NCBI GenBank assembly: GCA_902781215.1
Contig: CACZIO010000028.1
Location: 1 to 40,532 of the forward strand
From: an uncultured Lachnospiraceae bacterium
GTDB lineage: Bacteria > Bacillota > Clostridia > Lachnospirales > Lachnospiraceae
Length of the DNA: 40,532 bases
Direction of reading: 5' to 3'
In this document: one piece after another, positions 1-8,186 of the stretch
How positions within the stretch are numbered: position 1 is the stretch's first letter
Layout: each line of letters begins with the position of its first letter
Position numbers and translations under genes: made by a program
The notes under the pieces: model-generated
Seen by the model: only the letters and a program-made list of their open reading frames with translations
Database searches by the model: none
Told to the model about the DNA's origin: nothing

Positions 1-582
1 GGCAGTGGAGCGGATATCCTGATCTGTACAAAATCCGATCTGGTAGTACGTGATGTTGATCTGCTTAAGAAACTGGGACAGGTTACTGTGTCATGGTCAA
101 TCAACACGCTGGATGAGAACTTCAAAAATGATATGGATTCAGCCGTAAGTATTGAGCGCCGGATTATGGCTATGAAGCAGGTTTATGAAGCAGGTATCCG
201 CACGGTATGTTTTGTGTCTCCCGTATTTCCCGGTATTACGGATTTCGAGGCGATTTTTGAGCGGGTGCACGATCAGTGTGACCTGTTCTGGCTTGAAAAC
301 CTTAATCTGCGCGGTGGCTTTAAAAAGACCATCATGGACTACATTGCGGAGAAGTATCCGAGTTTGGTGCCTCTTTATGATGAAATCTATAACAAGCATA
401 ACCGCAGCTACTTCGAGGCGTTGGAGAAGAAGGCCGAGGGAATGGCAAAGAAATATGACTGCCCGTTTGTCGACAATGAAATGCCCTATGGCAGAGTGCC
501 AAAAGGACATCCGGTAATAGTGGATTATTTCTATCACGAAGAAATTAGGGGTTCAGAAAACACCGGAAAGAGAACCAAGTAA
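1..582 (+). CDS. Radical SAM protein, 'mobile pair B'-like (5' end outside window)
   Basis: The reading frame is open from base 1 and ends at TAA 580-582, so about 193 C-terminal residues are present. The CxxxCxxC cluster motif must lie upstream and is not visible. The part seen begins in a core strand-like stretch (LICTKSDLVVRDVDLLKKL), then VTVSWSINTLDENFKND, and ends with YGRVPKGHPVIVDYFYHEE. I recognise this as the spore-photoproduct-lyase-like radical SAM family found as one of two adjacent genes on Firmicutes mobile elements ('radical SAM mobile pair protein B'). The reaction is unknown. The A partner would lie further left. It converges on the recombinase gene on the minus strand, with a hairpin terminator between them. 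The family call rests on recalled sequence similarity only. Confidence 0.75.
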   Translation, partial: GSGADILICTKSDLVVRDVDLLKKLGQVTVSWSINTLDENFKNDMDSAVSIERRIMAMKQVYEAGIRTVCFVSPVFPGITDFEAIFERVHDQCDLFWLENLNLRGGFKKTIMDYIAEKYPSLVPLYDEIYNKHNRSYFEALEKKAEGMAKKYDCPFVDNEMPYGRVPKGHPVIVDYFYHEEIRGSENTGKRTK

Positions 583-588
583 AGAATA

Positions 589-635
589 GCTCCCGGTCAC
601 TGGCATAAAACCGATGATCGGGAGCATTGCTTTTT
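589..635 (+). terminator. Intrinsic terminator after the radical SAM gene
   Basis: Arms 589-599 (GCTCCCGGTCA) and 615-625 (TGATCGGGAGC) form an 11-bp stem with one G-T pair, followed shortly by TTTTT at 631-635. It begins 7 bases after the radical SAM stop codon. It also lies just beyond the recombinase stop on the other strand. Confidence 0.7.
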
Positions 636-641
636 CCCGGC

Positions 642-2256
642 TCAGCCCTCGAAGGTGGAGCCGTTTTTGAAGGTGAAGGTCAGGCGGCCATCCGCGTAAG
701 CCGTGGCGTAGTCCAGCAGGCCGCACCAGAGCTTCTCGCTGAAGGTGGTGACCTCGCCGTCCTGCTGCTTGAGAATCCGGAGGAAGTCCTCCATCGTGCC
801 GCGCCGGTCGGAGGAAGTCCTCCATCGTGCCGCGCCGGTCCCGGATATCGCTGATCTGCTGTGCGACTGCATCCTTCTTGGCCTCGGCCTCCTTGAACTT
901 CTGGCTGATGGCCTCGAAGCGCTGGTTGTATTCGGTCTGGTCCTGCGCCACCGTTGCGTTCTGCCGGATCATCTGCTGGAGCATCCCGTTCAGGACCTCC
1001 ATCTCACCGAGGAGCTCTTGCTGCTGGGCCTCCAACTCGGTCGTGTCGAGGGTCAGTGCCATGCCCTGTTCGTAGGCGGCGATGGCAGCGTCCCGTCCGG
1101 CCAGCAGCTGGTTGACTGCCACCGTGAAACGGTCCTTTACCGAGGCCTCGTCGAGATAAGGCGTCGTGCAGCGGACCTCGTTTTTGTATTTCTGGTTGCA
1201 CTGCCAGACGGTCCGCTTGCATTTTTCCGGCGAGTGCCAGACCTTTGAGCCGTACCATCCGCCGCAGTCGCCGCACTTGATCCTGCCGGAGAGCAGATGG
1301 ACACCGCTGTGGCGATTCTTGCCCTTGGTCCGTCTGGCCAGTTCCCGCTGGACCATCTCGAAGGTCTCCGGGTCGATGATGGCTTCGTGGTTATTCTCCA
1401 CATAGTATTGCGGGACCTCACCCTGATTGGTTCTCATCTTCTTGGTCAGGAAGTCCTCGCAGAAGGTCTTCTGCAGCAGGGCATCGCCCTTGTACTTCTC
1501 GTTCGATAGGATGCTCTTGATGGTGGTCTGGCCCCATTGGTGCTTGCCTGCCGGTGTGGGGACGCCTTCGTCGGTCAGCGTCTTGGCGATGCCGTGCGGC
1601 GTCATGCCTTTGAGGAACATTCCGTAGATGCGTTTGACCACCTTGGCCTGCTCCGGGTTGATTACCAGATTCCCATCTTCGCCTCGGTCGTAGCCGAGGA
1701 ACCGTTTGAATGGAACCGTGACCTTGCCATCTGCAAAGCGTTTTCTCTGGCCCCATGTGCAGTTCTCGGAAATGGACCGGCTTTCTTCCTGCGCGAGGCT
1801 CGACATGATGGTCAGCAGAACTTCGCCTTTACCGTCGAAGGTCCAAATGTTTTCTTTTTCAAAATAGACTTCGATGCCGTTTTCCTTCAGCTGTCGGATG
1901 GTGGTTAGGGAGTCGACCGTGTTCCTCGCAAAGCGGCTGACGGACTTGGTGACGATCAGGTCGATTTTGCCGTCCATCGCATCCGCGATCATGCGTTTGA
2001 AGCCCTCGCGGTGCTTGGTGCTGGTGCCCGTGATGCCCTCGTCGGTGTACACGGACACAAACTCCCAATCGTCCCGGCCCTTGATGTAATTGGTGTAGTA
2101 ATCGATCTGCGCCTCATAGCTCGTGAACTGATCGTCGTGATCAGTGGAGACGCGAGCATACCCGGCGACCTTCCGTTTCTTCTGCGCGGAGAGCGGCGTG
2201 GCCGTAAACCGCGTCAGGGTTGCTGGGATTGTTTGGACTTTCCTTTGCTGTTCCAA
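642..2256 (-). pseudogene. Large serine recombinase, frameshifted near its 3' end by a 31-bp tandem duplication
   Basis: Starts at TTG 2256, reading MEQQRKVQTIPATL, with a consensus AAGGAGG about 7 bases upstream; there is no better ATG. The N-terminal resolvase domain has YARVSTD (nucleophile Ser37), then SRFARN and EESRSISEN. The recombinase domain and a zinc ribbon (CGDCGG with partner cysteines) follow, then a coiled coil of about 100 residues. At 779-840 an exact 31-bp duplication shifts the frame. Removing one copy gives exactly 528 codons ending at TGA 642-644, with the normal family ending (LWCGLLDYATAYADGRLTF, then FKNGS). As read, translation leaves the family sequence and runs to 553, across the terminator and into the radical SAM gene. 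The start lies inside the 3' end of the next recombinase, so the two were one operon. It could still be partly active because the catalytic domain is intact. Confidence 0.85.
779..840. repeat. Exact 31-bp tandem duplication
   Basis: Bases 779-809 are repeated without change at 810-840. The unit starts GGAGGAAGTCCTCC and ends GCGCCGGTC. Since 31 is not a multiple of three it breaks the recombinase frame, and deleting one copy restores it. Confidence 0.95.
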
Positions 2257-3110
2257 TACCGCTCCCTCCTTACTTGTTTCATGTGTTCGCTCATGGCCTT
2301 CCTGCGTTCTGGCGTGTAGGAGCCCTTGATGGATTCCTTGAACTTGGCTCGCTGTTCCTCGGACCAAGGCTTACCTTTGCGCTTGGTGGAGTATTCTGCT
2401 TCCTCAGTGTGGCCGTCTGCGAAGGTGAATTCCAGCAGGCCGCTTTTCACCATCGTGATGTGATCAACCTGTTCCCGGAAGGCGTCTCCGTCAAATTCGG
2501 GAAGGTCCATCAGGTCAGCGGCAATCTCCATGAGCTCCGGTTCCCGGATGCCCTTGATGCCGCAGTTGGTGGCACCGCTGCCGGAGCATCGCCAGTAGGC
2601 AATCTTGCCGTCCGAGGTGCCTTGGACCTGCCGCCTGCAGGAACCACCGCAGCAGCCGCACCTGATTCGGGTGGTGAGGGGTGAGAACCGGCCTTCACCT
2701 TTGGCCATGTAGCTGCGGACCCATTCCCGCTGGCGATCCTTGTACTCATCCGTCCAGCAGTCCTTCTTGGCAGAAGATTCCCATTCCTTGGTGACCTCGG
2801 TCCCGCCGTAAAAATGGAAAACCAGAATGCCGCCGTCCGGAACGTCAATCCGCTCGATGCGCTCGGCAAAGACCTCATCGTCAAATTCCGCAAGCCCCAG
2901 CACCTCAGCGCAGCAGGCCTTCAGAATCTTGTCCGGGATCTCCTTGGCCATGCAGGGCTCGCCTTTTTGCTTCTGCTTCCGGGAGCCGCAGACCCAAGTG
3001 GTGTACATGCCGTCCTCATCGGTGTAGGTGGTGGTGAACTTGGCTCTGTTCTTCCGGGTGTTGTGCATGAAGCTCTTACCGCAGTTTCCGCACTTGATCT
3101 TCCCGGTAAA
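2214..3110 (-). pseudogene. Second large serine recombinase, C-terminal fragment only
   Basis: Only the zinc-ribbon and tail part of a recombinase remains. In order there is FTGKIKCGNCGKSF (first CxxC), a WVCGSR partner, a tail with WTDEYKDRQREW, a second zinc ribbon (IRCGCCGGSC), and a second tail with WSEEQRAKFKE before TGA at 2214-2216. The doubled ribbon-plus-tail arrangement is known in clostridial recombinases. The resolvase and catalytic domains are missing. Family-like sequence stops at about 3110, and the frame meets a stop about 24 bases further on, inside the start of the methyltransferase gene. The first in-frame ATG is at 3068. Its 3' end overlaps the start of the neighbouring recombinase, which fits an original tandem recombinase pair. 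A rearrangement breakpoint at about 3110-3120 is the likely cause. Confidence 0.85.
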
Positions 3111-3122
3111 GCATGTGATTCT

Positions 3123-3854
3123 ATGCCTGAAAATCTATATGATAATCATGAATTTAATGAAAAATATGCACAGATGGAACGCAGTGTAATAGGCTTGGAG
3201 GCTGCAGGAGAATGGCCGCAGCTGAAGGAGCTGCTTGGTGATATGAAGGATAAAGACTTTATTGACCTGGGCTGCGGCTATGGATGGCACTGCGCTTATG
3301 CGGTTACGGCCGGCGCCAAAAGCGTTGTCGGTATCGACCAAAGCGAAAAGATGCTTTCAAAAGCAATGGAAATAAATGCGCACCCGCTGATTCAATATCG
3401 AAATGAAAGAATTGAAACGTTCATACCGGATTTCGAATGCTGTGATCTTGTACTAAGCAATCTTGTGCTGCATTACATTCGGGAGCTGACCGTGGTCTAT
3501 CGAAATGTGTATGCTGCACTTAGAAAGAACGGTATATTTGTTTTCAATATAGAACATCCTGTATTCACGTCGGGGATCAGGCAGGAATTTGTTCAAGATG
3601 CGAACGGCAAGAATCTATACTGGCCAATCGATGATTATTTTATCAGCGGTCCTCGCGATACAGTATTCCTTGGTGAGCACGTGGAAAAGCAGCACCATAC
3701 ATTAACTGAGGTTCTGCAGGGACTTCTTGATACCGGCTTTGCAATTGAAGCAGTACAGGAAGTAAGGCCAACAGATGAAGTAATAGAAAGCAACGGATGG
3801 CAGGATGAACTGCGCCGACCGATGATGCTGCTTGTAAAAGCGAGAAAAGTATAA
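3123..3854 (+). CDS. Class I SAM-dependent methyltransferase
   Basis: 243 residues. It starts MPENLYDNHEF and has the SAM-binding motif I FIDLGCGYGWH (about residues 46-56), the acidic end of strand 2 in VVGIDQSEKML, and motif IV DLVLSNLVLHYI. This matches small Rossmann-fold methyltransferases of Firmicutes in the UbiE/biotin-synthesis-like group; the substrate is unknown and could be a small molecule. The ATG at 3123 fits the usual N-terminus of the family, but no ribosome binding site or promoter is visible. The sequence just upstream is the broken recombinase on the opposite strand. Either the gene lost its own promoter in the rearrangement or it is read from outside. The coding sequence appears intact. 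Confidence 0.8.
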   Translation: MPENLYDNHEFNEKYAQMERSVIGLEAAGEWPQLKELLGDMKDKDFIDLGCGYGWHCAYAVTAGAKSVVGIDQSEKMLSKAMEINAHPLIQYRNERIETFIPDFECCDLVLSNLVLHYIRELTVVYRNVYAALRKNGIFVFNIEHPVFTSGIRQEFVQDANGKNLYWPIDDYFISGPRDTVFLGEHVEKQHHTLTEVLQGLLDTGFAIEAVQEVRPTDEVIESNGWQDELRRPMMLLVKARKV

Positions 3855-3913
3855 TTGCAGAATGAAATTTGAATTTGAAATTCCCTACATCATAGGCATC
3901 AGCCTAAATCGGG

Positions 3914-3962
3914 GCACGAAAAAACCCCGAAACCCTTGGCTTAACAGTGATAAGGAACTAAT
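3914..3962 (+). repeat. Left member of a pair of inverted, related end segments
   Basis: This stretch shares AAAACCCCGA, then TTAA, AGTGATAAG and AACTA at matching spacing with the reverse complement of 26356-26402. Inside it, CGGGG and CCCCG can pair as a small hairpin. By eye roughly two thirds of positions agree over about 47 bases. It may be part of a recombination site or a shared regulatory element. Confidence 0.45.
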
Positions 3963-4008
3963 CGATACTTATCATCTGTTGGCTGACGGTATCGGGTGCC
4001 AAAATTGA

Positions 4009-4045
4009 CCGACCAGCTTCAGATGAGGCTGGTCGGATCCTTTTT
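4009..4045 (+). terminator. Hairpin with T-run directly before a ribosome binding site
   Basis: Arms CCGACCAGC (4009-4017) and GCTGGTCGG (4028-4036) form a 9-bp stem, followed by ATCC and TTTTT at 4041-4045. The T-run touches the GGAGG (4046-4050) of the DUF6061 gene. It could end transcription of the methyltransferase gene or act as an attenuator for the DUF6061 gene. Confidence 0.6.
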
Positions 4046-4057
4046 GGAGGTATTAAA

Positions 4058-4306
4058 ATGAAACCGATTATTTCTTGTGCATTCAATATGGATACCGCCT
4101 GCGTGGAGCTGCGGTTCCTTGACGGCGCGATGCTTACCATTGACACCATCGCCGTGGAGGACGAGGTCGCGGCCAATTCGTTCGAGCGATCCGAGTTGGA
4201 CTATTTGATCTATAACGACCCAACCGGGTACGCCGATCTGATACTGAACGGAGATCTGAAGGCGTATCTGCGGACTGTAACGGACTACCACCCTTTGGAC
4301 AACTGA
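4058..4306 (+). CDS. DUF6061 family small protein
   Basis: 82 residues, beginning MKPIISCAFNMDTACVELRF and containing the strongly conserved-looking block ERSELDYLIYNDPTGYADLI. I recognise this as the small DUF6061 family, common near the regulatory end of integrative elements in gut Firmicutes. The function is unknown. No signal peptide or membrane segment is visible; the protein is acidic and likely cytosolic. GGAGG at 4046-4050 stands 7 bases before the ATG. It is preceded by a terminator-like hairpin and followed by a GC-rich inverted repeat. Confidence 0.75.
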   Translation: MKPIISCAFNMDTACVELRFLDGAMLTIDTIAVEDEVAANSFERSELDYLIYNDPTGYADLILNGDLKAYLRTVTDYHPLDN

Positions 4307-4693
4307 ATACGAGCATACGGCGGCGCTGTGTTGGTACCGCCGTTAGTATTGTAAAACCATACTGGTCACATGGTTCTGAACGCGAAAGATCGTTCATACA
4401 ACAAGCCCCCGTCGGACAGTCCGTAAGTCTATCGACAGCAAGAGGCTCCTACCGGGTCGTGCGTCACGACCAGAAGCGTTTTGCCTGCCTCATTGAGATC
4501 CGAAAAGATTTCTACGATCATAATGTGTCAAATGTTTTTCGTGCATTTTGTAGTGCTTGAAAATATCGGAAAAAGAAACAATTTGCATTATCCGATCAAA
4601 AGATGGTCTGGAGATCAAAATCTACGCAAAAACAACGGCATGCTGCGGCCCATGTCGGTCTGGAAAAGCAGATTTGTGAATGCAAATCGAAAA
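4307..4693. other. Non-coding stretch between the DUF6061 and XRE genes
   Basis: An inverted repeat (ACGGCGG 4317-4323 and CCGCCGT 4337-4343) follows the DUF6061 stop and may end its transcript, though no T-run follows. Further on, short open stretches in more than one frame are broken by stops. I see no supported gene here. The second half is clearly more AT-rich than its surroundings. Confidence 0.5.
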
Positions 4694-4722
4694 TTGACGA
4701 GTCCGATTTCTTGTGGTATAAT
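4694..4722 (+). promoter_or_regulatory. Sigma-A-type promoter for the XRE gene and possibly the signalling operon
   Basis: TTGACG (4694-4699) and a perfect TATAAT (4717-4722) are 17 bases apart. The expected start of transcription is near 4729, about 75 bases before the XRE start codon. No equally good promoter is visible between the XRE gene and the next gene, so this one may serve the whole downstream operon. Confidence 0.75.
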
Positions 4723-4805
4723 CTGAACAGCATTTGTGTTATATTGCAAAATGTGGAGATATCCGCAAAAAGACGTATATTTCCATCATCATATGGAGGG
4801 AAAAG

Positions 4806-5039
4806 ATGCGCATCAGCTACAGGCCGCTATGGGTCATGCTTGCCGAACGGGAAATCACCAAAAAACAGCTCCGCGAGCTCAGCGGCATCAGCACTGCCTC
4901 ATTAGCGAAGCTTGGCAAGGGAGAAAACCTGACAACAGACACTCTTTTGAAGATTTGTAAGGCTTTGAACTGCAGCATCACGGAGATCATGGAGACCGTT
5001 CCGGATGTCCGGCAGGATGAGAGTATCTGTGAGGAGTAA
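4806..5039 (+). CDS. XRE-family helix-turn-helix regulator, small
   Basis: 77 residues from ATG 4806, chosen because GGAGGG stands 5 bases upstream; the frame is open further upstream but without a binding site. The helix-turn-helix covers about residues 10-65: LAEREITKKQLRELSGIS, then STASLAKLGKGENL, then TDTLLKICKALNCSITEIME. This is the compact Cro/CI type with no ligand domain, so it most likely binds DNA as a dimer. It has its own strong promoter and lies 121 bases upstream of the permease-kinase gene in the same direction. The gap holds an imperfect hairpin (arms 5041-5050 and 5075-5085) but no clear second promoter. It is the natural candidate for a repressor of the cargo operon or an element maintenance regulator; the sequence does not settle which. 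Confidence 0.85.
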   Translation: MRISYRPLWVMLAEREITKKQLRELSGISTASLAKLGKGENLTTDTLLKICKALNCSITEIMETVPDVRQDESICEE

Positions 5040-5160
5040 ACGCTTCAAACGAGAATGTTCGTTGAGTTTGGAATGTTTGAAAGCGGACGCGATAGCTTTT
5101 GCGGCGCGATCCTGATCGAGCGGTTGCCTGCCGGAAATGAATGGTCTTGAGGTTTGAAAA

Positions 5161-7953
5161 ATGGATGAAAAGAAGGAAACGATAAAAGCCCTGGACCGAT
5201 ATCTCTCCCCTCTTGACGTCTGGGCGATGGCCTTCGGCGTCATGGTGGGCTGGGGAGCGTTCGCCATGCCCGGAAACACCTTCCTCCCGGTGGCGGGACC
5301 CGCCGGCACGCTGATCTCCATGTTCATCGGCATGGCGATCATGCTGGTCATCGGCAGCAGCTTCTCCTATCTCATGGGACGCTCGTCCATCACCGGCGGG
5401 GTCTATTCCTATACCAAGGAGGCCTTCGGACGGGATCACGCCTTTTTGAGCTCCTGGTTCCTGTGCCTTTCCTATCTGACGATCGTGTTCCTCAACGGCA
5501 CAGCCCTGTTCTTCATCCTCCGGATCCTGCTGGACGGGGCCGTGCAGACGGGCGTCCACTATGCCATCGCGGGGAACACCATCTATCTCTCGGAAACGCT
5601 GGTGTCCGCGCTGGTGCTGGGCGGCGTGGGGGTGCTCTTCATCGTGGCGAAGCCCCTGCTGCAGCGCCTCCACACCGTCCTCTCCGCGGTTCTTTTCATC
5701 GGCGTGGCGGTCATTGCGGTCATGTGCGTCCCCCACGCGCTTTCCAGCGGCGCGCTGACGGAGTTCGGGTCCGGCGGAACGGGGAAGGTCTACGCCGTTT
5801 TCAGCCTGGTGATCCTGGCACCCTGGGCCTTCGTGGGCTTTGAGGTCACGTCCTTCGACACGGCGCATTTCAAGTTCCCCATCCGGAAGTCGAAGGGGCT
5901 GATCATCGTCTCCATCATCCTGGCGGCCTTCGCCTATGTGTCCATGACGCTGACGGCCGTATCCGCCGTACCGGAGGGATTCTCTTCATGGCAGGAGTAT
6001 GTCTCCTCCCTGGACGGCCTGACCGGCCTGACCTCCGTGCCGACCTTCTTCGCCGCGGGACGCATCATGGGGACCGCGGGCCTCGCCGTCATTGTCGTCG
6101 CCGCGCTCTCCGGCATCCTGACGGGGATCATCGGCGGGTACCGCGCCGCCACCAGGATCCTCTCCACAATGGCGGAGGACCGCATCCTCTCCGAGCGGTT
6201 TTCCCGGACGAGCTTCAGTATCTTCTTTATCATGGTGATCTCCATCGTGCTGGCGTTCCTGGGACGGAACACCCTGAACTGGTTCGTCGACCTTACCTCC
6301 TTCGGGGCCATCGTCGGCTTCGGGTACACCTGCGCCGCCGCATGGAAGATCGCGAAAGCGGAGGGGAATAAAAAGCAGGCTGTCCTGAGCGTCGTCGGCA
6401 CGGTGATCTCCGCTCTGTTCGCCGTGGTGCAGCTCGTCCCCAGCCTGACCGCCATGGAGGCCATGGGGAGCCAGGCATTCCTCCTGCTGTCCCTGTGGTG
6501 CCTGCTGGGCTTTGTGTTCTACTGGCGGACGATCAAATACGGCATGCTGACGGAACACAGCGGGATGTTCACCTCCGGCACGGTGCTGTTCGCGTTTCTG
6601 ATCTACACGGCGATCATGTGGCTCGGCAAGCAGCTCGCCGGAAAGCAGAGCGTGGATGAGATCCGCTCCGCGCTGTTCGGCGGCGGCTTCGTTCTCCTGC
6701 TGATCATCTTTGTGGGACTCGCGGTCATGCTATACATCCAAAGGCTGGTCCGTATCAAGCATGAAGCCTCCGAGCGGGAGTGGATCCGCGCCGTGGAGGG
6801 AAGCCTTGCCAAGAGCCGGTTCCTTTTCAACATGTCCCACGACATCCGGACGCCCATGAACGCGATCCTGGGCTATACGAACCTCGCTTTGAAGGAGCCT
6901 ACCTCCGATACGTAGCGCGACTATCTGACGAAGATCGAGAGCTCCAGCCAGCATCTGCTGGCGCTCATCAATGACATTCTGGAGATGAGCCGCATCGAGA
7001 GCGGAAAGGTGGAGCTGGAGTACGCTCCCGCCGATCTGTGCGGCATCCTGGACTCCCTGTACGACCTGTTTGCCGAGCAGATGAAGCAGAAGCAGATGGA
7101 TTTCTCCGTCCACACCGCCCAGGTCCAGGACCGCTGGGTCTGGTGCGACAGGAATAATCTTAACCGGGTGCTGCTGAATCTCCTCTCCAACGCCTACAAA
7201 TTCACTGACGACGGCGGCACGATCTCCGCCTCTCTCTACGAGCTGGGCAGCCCGGCGGACGGCTACGGCTCCTATGAGATCCGTATTCAGGACAACGGCA
7301 TCGGCATGTCCAAGGAATTTGTGGAGCGGATGTGGGGCGCCTTTGAGCGCGAACGCAGTTCCACGGACAGCGGCGTGGAAGGCACCGGTCTTGGGCTGGC
7401 GATCACCAAGGGCATCGTGGATATGATGGGCGGCACCATCGAGGTGCTCACCGCCCCCGGCTGCGGCACGGAGATCCTTCTCCGCTTCAAGTTCCGGCTG
7501 GCGGAGAATGAGGAGATCCACAAAGAGAGCGTCGCTGTCGGGGCGGCGGACGAGGAGACGGTGGATTTCACGGGAAAACGCCTTCTGCTGGTGGAGGACA
7601 ACGCCATCAATATGGAGATCGCGAAGATGATCCTGGAGCAGATGGGTTTTTCCCTGGAGACCGCCGAAAACGGACAGGCTGCCGTGGACATGGTCGCCGC
7701 CTCGCAGCCCGGGCATTTTGACGCTGTCCTGATGGATATTCAAATGCCCGTCATGGACGGCTACGCCGCCACGCGGGCGATCCGGGCTCTGGACAATACA
7801 GAGTTGGCGAGTGTGCCGATCTTGGCCATGACGGCCAACGCCTTCCGGGAGGACGTGCAGGCTGCCATGGACGCGGGCATGCAGGCGCACATCGCAAAGC
7901 CCATCGACATCGGCGACCTGACAAAAACGCTCCGATCGGTTCTGAGATCGTGA
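5161..7953 (+). pseudogene. APC-family amino acid permease fused to hybrid histidine kinase and receiver; in-frame TAG at 6913
   Basis: One continuous 930-codon frame broken only by TAG 6913-6915 (codon 585). Residues 1-525 are a multi-pass APC-superfamily permease: GWGAFAMPGNTFLP is the glycine-rich first helix, and TGGVYSYTKEAFG follows. Then comes a kinase: FNMSHDIRTPMNA (His560), N box LLNLLSNAYKFT, DNGIGM and GTGLGLAITKG. A receiver ends the protein: LLVEDNAIN, acceptor Asp859 in LMDIQMP, and AKP. The stop falls inside the dimerization domain between LKEPTSDT and RDYLTKIESSSQHLL, so it looks like one substitution in an otherwise intact gene. Read as it stands, the cell makes a permease with half a kinase domain; restart at an internal ATG such as 6985 would lose the phosphorylated histidine. 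The binding site is a weak GAGG. It is the first gene of the signalling operon. Readthrough or sequencing error are alternatives. Confidence 0.8.
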
Positions 7954-8186
7954 TGCCGGGAGGCAGCGGCAATGTCTTCCGAAGAACGAACTGTATAGGT
8001 GAACGGACTGAAATATGTGAGCAACACACAGGGACACGACGCGGACTGACGGGATACGATCCCGGGCAGACGAAAAACTGCCGTGCGGTCTTTGAACAGG
8101 CCGACGCGCAGGTGCGCGAAGAGAAGAAGCTGCTCAAAAGCCCCGGCGCTGTGACCCGGCTATAAACAAACAGGAGGAAAGATACT

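Noticed and set aside
4603-4905. Open frame of 100 codons overlapping the XRE gene
   Set aside because: It crosses the promoter and the start of the XRE gene in another frame and has no protein-like pattern.
6913-6915. TAG read as pyrrolysine
   Set aside because: No pyl genes or insertion element are visible, the family has no such residue, and many genes here would need checking; a point mutation is simpler.
6730-8037. Minus-strand open frame of 435 codons
   Set aside because: It lies exactly opposite the kinase and receiver coding sequence, has no family pattern and is rich in residues expected from antisense GC-rich codons.
7950-8165. Small open frame in the gap after the permease-kinase gene
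   Set aside because: No ribosome binding site, it overlaps the previous gene end, and the product has no recognisable pattern.
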